From Terriglobia bacterium (GTDB taxonomy: Bacteria; Acidobacteriota; Terriglobia; Bryobacterales; Bryobacteraceae), in assembly GCA_020073305.1 (NCBI GenBank), contig JAIQFK010000006.1, forward strand, positions 62,001-126,000: DNA of 64,000 bases, written 5' to 3'. Below are positions 1 to 7,577 of this stretch, piece after piece. The first letter of the stretch is position 1. Each line of letters starts with the position of its first letter. Under the pieces are notes generated by a model. The model was not told the origin of the DNA and made no database searches. It worked only from the letters and a program-made list of their open reading frames with translations. Made by a program: the position numbers and the translations under genes.

Positions 1-1
1 G

Positions 2-745
2 CTCGGCGGGTGTTTCCTGACCACCGCGAGCCATGGCACGGACCAGTTGATCGTGCAGCGCCTGCTGAGCGCTCGCAATGAAGGGCAAAGCCGGGCTGCG
101 CTCCTGGCGAGCTGGTTTGTGATTTTATTCCAGTTCAGCCTGTTTCTGCTGATCGGCATCGCCTTGTTTGTTTACTATGGCGAGGCGCATCTGCCGGCGC
201 CGGCGAAAACGGATCGCATTTACCCCCAATTCGTCTGGCAGCACCTGCCGCCCGGCGTGGCGGGGCTGGTGATCGCGGCCATCGTCGCGGCGGCCATGGC
301 TAACCTGAGCGCCGCTTTGAACTCGCTCGCCTCCACCACGGTGATGGACTTTTTGCGGCCGCTGGCGCGTTCGACCGGGGCGGAGGACGATGCGCGGTTT
401 CTCCGCTGGGCGAGATGGGCGACCGTCGCCTGGGCGTTGGTGCTGGTAGCGATCGGTATTGTGGCGCGGCACTGGGGATCGGTGCTCGAGTCGGGGCTTT
501 CGATTGCCTCCATCACGCTGGGCCTTCTGCTGGGCATATTTCTGCTCGGCGTGCTGACGACCCGCGTTGGCGAGAACGCGGCTTCGTTCGGTGTAATCGC
601 GGGTCTCTCGACGATTGTCTACGTACGCTGGTTCACGCCCATCGCCTGGACCTGGTGGGTATTGATCGGCAGCGTCAGTACCTTCGCCGCTGGATATTTT
701 GCATCATGGTTTGAGCGCGACCGCAAGAGCGCGCCGGGTATATGA
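2..745 (+). CDS. Sodium:solute symporter (SSS family), C-terminal part, cut by window edge
   Basis: The frame is open from the first bases of the window, so the N-terminus lies outside it. The visible part begins with a SHGTDQ-type segment followed by VQR, which resembles the conserved SSS loop that precedes a transmembrane helix. About six hydrophobic helices follow, together with the family-like stretch ANLSAALNSLAS and then TTVMDF. SSS proteins import sugars, amino acids or organic acids with sodium ions across the inner membrane. The substrate cannot be told from this fragment. The stop codon overlaps the ATG of the next permease by four bases, so the two transporters are probably translated from one message. 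The family call is solid; the substrate is unknown. Confidence 0.85.
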   Translation, partial: LGGCFLTTASHGTDQLIVQRLLSARNEGQSRAALLASWFVILFQFSLFLLIGIALFVYYGEAHLPAPAKTDRIYPQFVWQHLPPGVAGLVIAAIVAAAMANLSAALNSLASTTVMDFLRPLARSTGAEDDARFLRWARWATVAWALVLVAIGIVARHWGSVLESGLSIASITLGLLLGIFLLGVLTTRVGENAASFGVIAGLSTIVYVRWFTPIAWTWWVLIGSVSTFAAGYFASWFERDRKSAPGI

Positions 746-2124
746 AGCTCTCCACGCAATCGCCCACGGTCGAACTCAAGCGCGACCTCGGACTCTGGAG
801 CGCCGTCGCGATTGTGGTCGGGACGGTCATCGGCAGCGGCATCTTCATCGTTCCGCAGACCATGGTGAAGCTGGTCGGATCGCCGTCCATGGTGTTTGTG
901 GTCTGGGTTGTGGGCGGACTCCTGTCTCTGGCCGGTGCACTCAGCTATGCGGAGCTGGCGGCCGCCATGCCGGAAGCCGGGGGCGAGTACGTGTACCTGA
1001 CCGAAGGATATGGCCCGCTGTGGGGATTCATCTACGGTTGGACCCAGATGTGGGTGGCAAAAAGTGGTTCGATCGCCATCCTGGCGACGGGGTTCTTTTA
1101 TTACCTGGCGAATTTCGCGCCGGTACTCGAGCAGGTCTTCTTTACGGTGTCCCTTCCGTTGGGCGCCCATGGCGCGCCGCTCGAGATCCGCTACGGCCAG
1201 TTATTCGCGCTGGCGCTGATTTTTTGTCTGGGAGTCCTGAATTATTTCGGTGTGAAAATTGGCGGCGACGTTCAGGTGGCCGTAACCATTCTGAAAGTGG
1301 CGTTGATCCTGCTGATTGTGATCGCCGGACTCGGCTGGGGACATCCGGCTGCCGCGCATGCATCCGCGCTGGCGCCCCTCACCGTGTTGGGATTCTTTGC
1401 CGCGCTGGTCAAGTCTTTGTGGGCGTATGACGGATGGAATAACGTCAGCATGGTGGCATCGGAGATCCGCAAGCCGCAACGAAATTTGCCGCTCGCGCTG
1501 GTGTGGGGAACGGCCGCGGTGATCGTGATTTATCTGCTCGCCAACCTGGCGTATTTCTACGTGCTCTCGCCCCAGCAGGTAGCGGAGAGCAACCGCGTGG
1601 CAGCGACGATGATGAGGCAGGTGCTGGGACAGGGCGGGGCGAACCTGGTTTCCGTGGCGGCGATGATCTCGATATTCGCCGCGTTGAACGGTTCCATTCT
1701 CTCCGGCGCGCGGGTTCCTTTTGCACTGGCGCGAGGCGGTTACTTTTTTTCCCCTGTGGCACGCGTCAATGCCGCGCATCATACGCCCGGGGTTGCCATC
1801 ATGGGCTTGAGCGTGTGGGGCATGGTGGTGGTTCTTTCGGGAACGTACGATCAATTGCTCGATTACGTGATCTTCGCCAGTTGGATTCTCTATGGGATGA
1901 CGACCGCCACGGTCCTCGTGCTGCGCCGGAAGCGACCCGACCTCGCCCGGCCATACAAAACCTTAGGCTACCCAGCCGTACCAGTACTGTTTGTCATTAT
2001 GGCCGCGGCCATCGTTATCTCCTCGCTCTACAACTCCCCGCGCGAGTCGCTGATGGGCTTACTGTTGATTTTTGCCGGTTTACCCTTTTATTTTCATTGG
2101 AAAAAACAGCGCGCCCGGATCTAA
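742..2124 (+). CDS. APC-superfamily amino acid permease
   Basis: This 460-residue protein has about twelve hydrophobic segments. It carries the APC signature near the N-terminus: a GTVIGSGIF motif around residues 27-35, which forms the unwound substrate-binding part of helix 1, and then SYAELAAAMPEAGGEYVY in helix 2. The length and the motif pattern fit the LAT/basic amino acid-polyamine antiporter branch. It should sit in the inner membrane and move amino acids. The start ATG overlaps the stop of the upstream symporter (ATGA), which fixes the start and implies translational coupling. No soluble catalytic domain is attached. The substrate is not resolved. Confidence 0.9.
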   Translation: MKLSTQSPTVELKRDLGLWSAVAIVVGTVIGSGIFIVPQTMVKLVGSPSMVFVVWVVGGLLSLAGALSYAELAAAMPEAGGEYVYLTEGYGPLWGFIYGWTQMWVAKSGSIAILATGFFYYLANFAPVLEQVFFTVSLPLGAHGAPLEIRYGQLFALALIFCLGVLNYFGVKIGGDVQVAVTILKVALILLIVIAGLGWGHPAAAHASALAPLTVLGFFAALVKSLWAYDGWNNVSMVASEIRKPQRNLPLALVWGTAAVIVIYLLANLAYFYVLSPQQVAESNRVAATMMRQVLGQGGANLVSVAAMISIFAALNGSILSGARVPFALARGGYFFSPVARVNAAHHTPGVAIMGLSVWGMVVVLSGTYDQLLDYVIFASWILYGMTTATVLVLRRKRPDLARPYKTLGYPAVPVLFVIMAAAIVISSLYNSPRESLMGLLLIFAGLPFYFHWKKQRARI

Positions 2125-2170
2125 TCCAAACACCCCTGGTTCGCCTGGCTCCCTCACATCTTTCAATTGT

Positions 2171-2186
2171 GTTCTGAATTCAGAAC
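2171..2186. promoter_or_regulatory. Perfect palindrome, candidate operator copy 1
   Basis: GTTCTGAATTCAGAAC is a perfect 16-base palindrome lying 47 bases after the stop of the APC permease. The same half-sites with a different centre recur at 2256-2271, and both lie in the upstream region of the AT-hook gene. Two copies of GTTCTG-N4-CAGAAC in one 190-base intergenic stretch suggest binding sites for a dimeric regulator. The regulator is not identified. Confidence 0.6.
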
Positions 2187-2193
2187 AAAACGC

Positions 2194-2222
2194 TTGAATT
2201 GTTAACAGCGGTGAGATAAAAA
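2194..2222 (+). promoter_or_regulatory. Possible sigma-70 promoter of the AT-hook gene
   Basis: TTGAAT at 2194-2199 is followed after 17 bases by TAAAAA at 2217-2222. The -35 match is good and the -10 match is weak (4 of 6). It lies between the two GTTCTG-N4-CAGAAC palindromes, so bound regulators would flank it. The call rests only on base matches and position. Confidence 0.35.
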
Positions 2223-2255
2223 CAAGGTACGGCCATACTGCGCAGCGCCATTCTT

Positions 2256-2271
2256 GTTCTGCTATCAGAAC
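2256..2271. promoter_or_regulatory. Inverted repeat, candidate operator copy 2
   Basis: GTTCTGCTATCAGAAC has the same six-base arms as the palindrome at 2171-2186 but a different four-base centre. The two copies are 85 bases apart centre to centre, about eight helical turns, so proteins bound to them would lie on the same face of the DNA. This copy lies just downstream of the suggested promoter, where bound protein could block transcription. Confidence 0.6.
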
Positions 2272-2316
2272 AGTTCCGCCTGCCAGCGTGTCGAAATCCT
2301 CTCATCGGGGGGCGAA

Positions 2317-2526
2317 ATGGACGTATCGAAGATCCTGACGGAACTGCGTTCGGAACGTGAACAGATTGAAGAAGCGATCCTGAGTTTGGAGCGTCTGGCC
2401 AGGGGCCGCGGCCGCCGGCGCGGACGGCCGCCGGCCTGGATGGCGGAGTTGGACAAGAAACGCGGACGCCCGCCCGGCAGCAAGAACAAACCACCGAATG
2501 TTCAGAAGGCCATGGGTATGGTCTAA
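2317..2526 (+). CDS. Small AT-hook protein
   Basis: The product is 69 residues. The first half is an amphipathic, probably coiled helix (KILTELRSEREQIEEAILSLERL). The second half carries two basic AT-hook-like cores, GRRRGRPP and KKRGRPPGSKNK. AT-hooks bind the minor groove of AT-rich DNA, so the protein is probably a small nucleoid-associated or regulatory factor that oligomerises through its helix. The ATG at 2317 is preceded by a G-rich Shine-Dalgarno-like run. The frame stays open further upstream (to 2254), but that extension would run through the second palindrome. The family name is unknown to me. The downstream neighbour is convergent, so this gene is probably transcribed alone. Confidence 0.7.
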   Translation: MDVSKILTELRSEREQIEEAILSLERLARGRGRRRGRPPAWMAELDKKRGRPPGSKNKPPNVQKAMGMV

Positions 2527-2542
2527 GCCGGCAGCGCCACGT

Positions 2543-4870
2543 CTAGCGATAGAGCAAGTACTTCTCGCGCAACTGCAGGAATCCTTCTAGCGCGTCTTGC
2601 TGCTGTTGTCGAATGGATTCGGGATCCTCACCCGCCTCCAGCGCTCGCATTACTTGTTCGTTGCCGATCAGCTTGCGATTCGTTTCCAACGCGATTTTGC
2701 CGGGATAGAGTTTTCGCAGCGCGGAAGCCATCTCGAAGCCAAGCCGCGAGGCGTCGAACGATTCCCGGCTCGTCACGACAAAGCGAATCCCCTCAACCTC
2801 CCGTCCAGCCAGCGGGGAGGAGGAGGGCTGGAATCGCACCGGATAGAAGCGCACGCCCGGAATCCATCTTTGGTTCAAGTAATCAGCCAGGTCCCTCCCG
2901 CGAATAAATTCCGCGCCGATCATTTCGAAGGGCGCATCCGTCCCGCGCCCCACCGAATAATCGGGTGAATACTCCAGCATCGCAACCGCTGGATACAACA
3001 GAGCCGCGGTGAGGCTTCGCATATTCGGCGAAGGATTGACCCAGGGCAGGCCCGTGGAGTCAAACCAGTCGCCGCGTTCCCAGCCCTTCATGGGCACGAC
3101 GGTCAGATCGGCGCGGATGTGGTTTTCGGCATTGAACAGGCTGGCCAGCTCGCCGATGGTCATCCCGTGCCGCAGGGGGAGCGGAAAATAGCCGACAAAG
3201 GACAGCTTGTCGCGATCCAGTAGAGGCGGCTCGACATGCGCACCGGTGATTGGATTGGGCCGGTCCAGCACGTAAAACGGAATGTGCGCCTTGGCGCATT
3301 CTTCCATGGCGTAAGCCATGGTCGAGACGTAGGTGTAAAACCGCGCGCCAATATCCTGAATATCGAACACCATCACGTCGATGCCGCGCAGCATTTCCGC
3401 GGTGGGCCGGCGGCTCTGGTCCGCAAACAGGCTCCAGACTTTGATGCCGGTCTTCGCGTCGGTCGTGTGGCCGATCCCCTCGTGGTCCTCTTTGCCCAGA
3501 ATGCCGTGCTCGGGCGAATAGAGCGCTGCCACACGGACGCCGGCCGCCAGCATGACGTCTGAAATCCTGCGGCCTTGGCGATCGATGCCGGTCTGATTGG
3601 TGATGATGCCGACCCGTTTTCCCTTAAGGGCCCGAAAGCCTTCATCCGCCCAGACGTCGAGGCCGGTTTCCACCTGGCCGTTTCGCGCCATGTCGCGATG
3701 CAGCCCTGCGCCATTTAATGTCTCGTTGTATCCGGTCAAGCTCACTCCTGGTGCTGCGATGCCCAGCGAGGCGGCCACGATGGTGGCGACCCTGCCGCGG
3801 AGGGAGGTGATGGCCGGCCGCAAATGCGGGTGAACGGCGTTGGTCAGCAGGATGACGTAGGTGTCCGACTTGGGGTCGAGCCACAGCGACGTTCCGGTGA
3901 ATCCGGTGTGCCCGAATGAGCCGATGGGGAATAGATCACCGCGCTCGCCTGAATACGGCGAATCGATGTCCCACCCCAGGCCGCGCAAGATAGGCTGATC
4001 GGCGGGGCTCTGCGGCGTCGCGAATTTCTCGATGGTGAGCGGACTGAAGATGCGCTGGGCTTGCCATGAACCCTTGTCGAGCAGCATTTGGCAGAACCGG
4101 GCGAGATCGCCGGCCGTCGAAAACAGGCCGGCATGTCCGGCGACACCACCCATGTTGCGGGCGGTTGGATCGTGCACCACACCCCGCAGAAGCAGGTGGT
4201 TTTTCTCCAGCATCTCGGTGGGTGCGATGCGAGGCCGCAACGCATCGGGCGGCCGGAACATCGTGTCGCGCATCCCCAGAGGCTGAAAAACCACCTTGCC
4301 GGCAAATTCCGGCAGAGGCTCACCGCTCAGCCGCCGAACGATCTCGCCCAGAAGAATGAAATTGATGTCGCTGTAAACAAAATGCACACCGGGAGGCCCG
4401 GCGGGTTTATCGATGAGCGCGCGGCGGATTCCGGTTTCGTAGCCTTTCCACTCAGGTTCGAGATCGAGATCGGGGCGCAGACCGGAGAAATGCGTCATCA
4501 GATTCCGGACCGTGATCTCGCTTTTGCCGCCTTGAAATTCCGGAAGGTACTGCGTCACCCGGTCGTTGAGCCGAAGCCGGCCTTCCTCGAAAAGCTTCAT
4601 CAGCGCGGAGGTGGTGGCAACGACTTTGGTGAGCGAAGCGCAGTCGAAAATCGTGTCGGTGGTCATGGGCTCGGGCGATGGAACGACGGCGCGATTGCCG
4701 TACGCCTTGCGGTAGAGCACCTGCCCGTTATGTCCCACCAGCAGCACGGCGCCCGGAATGCGATCTTCGCGTATGGACTGCTCGATGGCGTCATCCAGCG
4801 CGGCCGAACCGGAGAACGTCTGCGCGCACGCTATCGCGGCCAGCAGGATGCCGCACCAGATGGGCTTCAT
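2543..4870 (-). CDS. Fused beta-lactamase-family serine hydrolase and NamZ (DUF1343) exo-muramidase
   Basis: From the ATG at 4870 the product is about 775 residues with a signal peptide (MKPIWCGILLAAIACA). Residues about 25-380 form a class C beta-lactamase/serine hydrolase domain with an SLTK nucleophile motif (Ser79, Lys82), a YSD motif near 166 and a GHTGFTG motif as the HxG element. Residues about 415-775 match DUF1343/NamZ, with ITNQTG, YSPEHGILG, FDIQDIGARFYTY and VLDRPNP segments. In Bacillus subtilis, NamZ (YbbC) removes terminal MurNAc and is encoded beside the serine hydrolase AmiE (YbbE). The fusion therefore suggests exported recycling of cell-wall muropeptides. A frame extending ten codons further upstream is unlikely to be used, because a TATGAT box lies just before this ATG. 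Confidence 0.85.
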   Translation of the reverse strand: MKPIWCGILLAAIACAQTFSGSAALDDAIEQSIREDRIPGAVLLVGHNGQVLYRKAYGNRAVVPSPEPMTTDTIFDCASLTKVVATTSALMKLFEEGRLRLNDRVTQYLPEFQGGKSEITVRNLMTHFSGLRPDLDLEPEWKGYETGIRRALIDKPAGPPGVHFVYSDINFILLGEIVRRLSGEPLPEFAGKVVFQPLGMRDTMFRPPDALRPRIAPTEMLEKNHLLLRGVVHDPTARNMGGVAGHAGLFSTAGDLARFCQMLLDKGSWQAQRIFSPLTIEKFATPQSPADQPILRGLGWDIDSPYSGERGDLFPIGSFGHTGFTGTSLWLDPKSDTYVILLTNAVHPHLRPAITSLRGRVATIVAASLGIAAPGVSLTGYNETLNGAGLHRDMARNGQVETGLDVWADEGFRALKGKRVGIITNQTGIDRQGRRISDVMLAAGVRVAALYSPEHGILGKEDHEGIGHTTDAKTGIKVWSLFADQSRRPTAEMLRGIDVMVFDIQDIGARFYTYVSTMAYAMEECAKAHIPFYVLDRPNPITGAHVEPPLLDRDKLSFVGYFPLPLRHGMTIGELASLFNAENHIRADLTVVPMKGWERGDWFDSTGLPWVNPSPNMRSLTAALLYPAVAMLEYSPDYSVGRGTDAPFEMIGAEFIRGRDLADYLNQRWIPGVRFYPVRFQPSSSPLAGREVEGIRFVVTSRESFDASRLGFEMASALRKLYPGKIALETNRKLIGNEQVMRALEAGEDPESIRQQQQDALEGFLQLREKYLLYR

Positions 4871-4876
4871 ACGCCC

Positions 4877-4882
4877 ATCATA
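4877..4882 (-). promoter_or_regulatory. -10 box, possible leaderless promoter of the NamZ fusion
   Basis: On the minus strand TATGAT is followed by six bases and then the ATG at 4870. No Shine-Dalgarno sequence lies between. Transcription starting about seven bases after the box would begin at the start codon. No clear -35 box was seen. Confidence 0.4.
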
Positions 4883-4950
4883 GCTGAGGGCGCCCGGCAC
4901 GCCGATCCCTGATAGAATGGCGGATCTACTATCGCAATCCGGAGGCTGGA

Positions 4951-5364
4951 GTGGGCGTCATCAAGGCCCTGCTGCGCGTGATTAGCTATTTTTTCGGAGG
5001 CCTGCTGGCACTGTTTGTTGCGGCAATCTGCGCGGTGGCGCTGGCGAACGGCAGTCCATTGAATTTTGTCTTTCTGCCCTGGAGCGGCCCTTCCCTCACG
5101 CACTGGCTGCTTGGCCTGGCTCTGTTTGGACTGCTGACGCTGCTGCTCGCCATGAGCGGCAAAGTGCGCGCGCTGTTTTTCCTCTGGAACGCCGCGGTGT
5201 TCGTTTTGCTGCTGAAGGGGCTGTTTGTGAGCTTCTATTCCTTTTCCGGCCCGGTTTCGTTCAAGGCGGCTGTTTGGCTCACCGGCGCATCCCTGGTGGG
5301 AGTACTCGGCTCTTTTCCGTGGGCGCGAAAACCGGAGCGGGTGAGGAAGTCGCAGTTGTATTGA
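4951..5364 (+). CDS. Small four-helix inner-membrane protein of unknown function
   Basis: The start is GTG, eight bases after a clear GGAGG Shine-Dalgarno sequence. The 137-residue product has about four hydrophobic segments (residues about 10-35, 48-70, 75-100 and 105-125) and a basic tail ending in RKPERVRKSQLY. The basic tail suggests a cytoplasmic C-terminus. The layout resembles LapA/DUF1049-like or other small membrane proteins of unknown role, but no motif allows a firm name. It is divergent from the NamZ fusion and separate from the pyruvate-kinase-like gene downstream. Confidence 0.65.
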   Translation: MGVIKALLRVISYFFGGLLALFVAAICAVALANGSPLNFVFLPWSGPSLTHWLLGLALFGLLTLLLAMSGKVRALFFLWNAAVFVLLLKGLFVSFYSFSGPVSFKAAVWLTGASLVGVLGSFPWARKPERVRKSQLY

Positions 5365-5552
5365 CTAATCCGCCGATTGTTTCAATCGTGTTACGAGCAC
5401 ATGACGAATGGGGCAGGTGCGTCTTAAAACGCAGTTGGCTAGACCCAGTCGATGAATTCCGGCTCTTGTTGTCGTTGATCCAGTGAGAGTTGCGCCACCC
5501 GGGTTATTGGCCCTCAAGCTGCCATTTACCGTCGTTCCGGAGTTCCCCAGTC

Positions 5553-7457
5553 ATGACCCGCTTCGCCGTCCCCCTCCTGGACCGGTTAGTGCGCACCCTC
5601 ACCGAAATCCGGGATCAGTGCCTGTCCATGGAGCGCTCGTATGCCCGCGAGATCGAGCGGATCGATCCCGAGTACCGGATCAGCGCGCGGAATCTTCTCC
5701 ACTACCTGGCACTCCGCCAGCACGACCTCGGCGACATCCAGCGGGATCTTTCCTCGTGCGGTCTCTCTTCATTGGGCCGCATGGAAGCCCACACGCTGGC
5801 GGGCCTGGATGCCGTGCTGGCCGCCTTGCATAAGCTGGCGGGCCTGCACACCACGCGCTCGCCTGAGCCTGTTCCCCAGGTAGATTTCGCCACCGGGCCT
5901 GCGATTCTCAGCAGTCATACCGAACAGTTGCTGGGGCGTGCGCCACATGGCCGCGCGGTGCGCATCATGGTCACCATGCCGTCCGAGGCGGCCGCGAATT
6001 ACGGACTGGTTCGCGACCTGTTGACGGCCGGTATGGATGTGATGCGCATTAACTGCGCGCACGATGATTCACCAGCCTGGCAGGGCATGATCGAAAACCT
6101 GAGCCGCGCGAAACAAGAAACAGGGCGACGCTGCCGGGTTCTCATGGACCTCGCCGGACCGAAGCTGCGCACCGGGCAGATCAGAGAACTGAGTCACCTG
6201 GTGCGCTGGAAGCCTCGCCGCGACGTACGAGGCCACGTGATGGCTCCGGCTCTTGTCTGGGTGACTGGCGATCAAAATCGCGCAAAGCCGCCGTTGGGTA
6301 AAGCCTCAGCCATCCTTCCTTTGGAAGACCAAGTGATCGCGCGCCTGCAAAACGGGATGGTGCTGCGATTCAGAGACTGCCGAAACAAATTGCGACGCCT
6401 CAAGGTGGTTAGCAAAGGGATGGGAGGCGTCTGGGCGGAATCTGAGCAAGGCGCCTACGTGGAGCAGGGCACCCGGATTGAACTCGTCGTGCGAGGCCGA
6501 AAACGCGGAGAAAGCCAGGTGGGGAAGCTGCCCGCGGTCGAAGACGCGATCGGGCTGCATGGGGGCGACACGCTGATCCTCACCGGGGAGAATGAGCCTG
6601 GCGCGGCGGCTCTGCGGACAACCCAAGGACGGCTGCAACGCTCCGCACACATCGGCTGCACGCTGCCAGAAGTATTTCGCGACGCGCGCGCGGGGCAGCG
6701 GATCTTTTTCGACGACGGCAAAATCGAGGGCGTCATCCGGCGCATGGGCCCCACGCGGCTTCGCGTCGAGATCACGAGAACCGGGGATGGCGGCGCGAAA
6801 CTGCGCTCGGACAAGGGGATCAACCTGCCGGACACGAAGCTCGCTCTTCCGGCTTTTACGGAAAAAGACCTGGCCGATTTGCAGTTTGCCGCGCGGCACG
6901 CCGATATGGTGGGCTTTTCCTTCCTTCGCAATCCGGAGCATGTGAGGCGTCTGATTCGACAGCTCCAAAAGCACGGTGCGGCGCACCTTGGGGTGCTGCT
7001 GAAAATCGAGAATCGTGCGGCGTTCGAACACCTGCCGCGCATGCTGCTGGCGGGCCTGGAATCGCCGCCGCTGGGTGTGGTGGTGGCACGGGGCGACTTG
7101 GCGGTCGAAATGGGATTCGAGCGGCTGGCTGAAGTTCAAGAGGAGATTCTGTGGCTCTCTGAGGCAGCCCATGTGCCGGTCGTGTGGGCCACGCAGGTTC
7201 TGGAAACGCTGGCGCATACGGGAAGACCCTCGCGGGCGGAAGTGACCGATGCGGCCATGAGCGGCCGCGCCGAGTGCGTCATGCTGAACAAAGGCCCGCA
7301 TATCGTGGAAGCGGTCCGGTTTCTCGACGACGTGCTGCGCCGCATGCAACGCCATCAGAAAAAGAAACGCGCCATGTTGCGGAGGCTGGCGATCTCGGAG
7401 CTTGCCGAACCCGCGCAGCAAGCCACCCGTGTTTTGGGCGCTGCCGGAGGAGCGTAA
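5553..7457 (+). CDS. Divergent pyruvate-kinase-family protein with N-terminal extension
   Basis: The product is 634 residues. After an N-terminal helical region of about 130 residues with no recognised domain comes the pyruvate kinase barrel: VMRINCAHD (substrate Arg and Asn), MDLAGPKLRTG, LLKIENR (catalytic Lys), VVARGDLAVE and WATQVLETL followed by RAEVTDA. The main catalytic residues are therefore kept. Two features are unusual. The segment between GPKLRTG and KIEN is much longer than an ordinary B domain, and the C-terminal allosteric domain is missing. Pyruvate kinase makes ATP and pyruvate from PEP and ADP. Whether this paralogue does so is uncertain. An upstream in-frame start (5490) is possible; the ATG at 5553 was preferred because the barrel alignment does not need more. 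Confidence 0.75.
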   Translation: MTRFAVPLLDRLVRTLTEIRDQCLSMERSYAREIERIDPEYRISARNLLHYLALRQHDLGDIQRDLSSCGLSSLGRMEAHTLAGLDAVLAALHKLAGLHTTRSPEPVPQVDFATGPAILSSHTEQLLGRAPHGRAVRIMVTMPSEAAANYGLVRDLLTAGMDVMRINCAHDDSPAWQGMIENLSRAKQETGRRCRVLMDLAGPKLRTGQIRELSHLVRWKPRRDVRGHVMAPALVWVTGDQNRAKPPLGKASAILPLEDQVIARLQNGMVLRFRDCRNKLRRLKVVSKGMGGVWAESEQGAYVEQGTRIELVVRGRKRGESQVGKLPAVEDAIGLHGGDTLILTGENEPGAAALRTTQGRLQRSAHIGCTLPEVFRDARAGQRIFFDDGKIEGVIRRMGPTRLRVEITRTGDGGAKLRSDKGINLPDTKLALPAFTEKDLADLQFAARHADMVGFSFLRNPEHVRRLIRQLQKHGAAHLGVLLKIENRAAFEHLPRMLLAGLESPPLGVVVARGDLAVEMGFERLAEVQEEILWLSEAAHVPVVWATQVLETLAHTGRPSRAEVTDAAMSGRAECVMLNKGPHIVEAVRFLDDVLRRMQRHQKKKRAMLRRLAISELAEPAQQATRVLGAAGGA

Positions 7458-7502
7458 CAGCGCACTTGCGGCGTGGCGCGGCTCTCAGTATGACTCCCGT
7501 AG

Positions 7503-7523
7503 TGGCCGGGCATGCCCCGGCCA
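7503..7523. terminator. Hairpin between convergent genes, possible bidirectional terminator
   Basis: TGGCCGGG, then CATGC, then CCCGGCCA forms a perfect eight-base-pair stem with a five-base loop. It lies between the convergent ends of the pyruvate-kinase-like gene and the ADOP permease. No T-run follows on either strand, so termination would have to be Rho-assisted. It may instead be a dispersed hairpin repeat. Confidence 0.4.
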
Positions 7524-7577
7524 GTACAAGCCCTTGCTCGCTCAGTTTCGTTTCAGCTGCGCTGGAAGTTGCCGCCC

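Noticed and set aside
6306-7421. A 371-codon minus-strand open frame opposite the pyruvate-kinase-like gene
   Set aside because: The plus-strand frame has intact catalytic motifs; the antisense product is His/Arg-rich with no motif.
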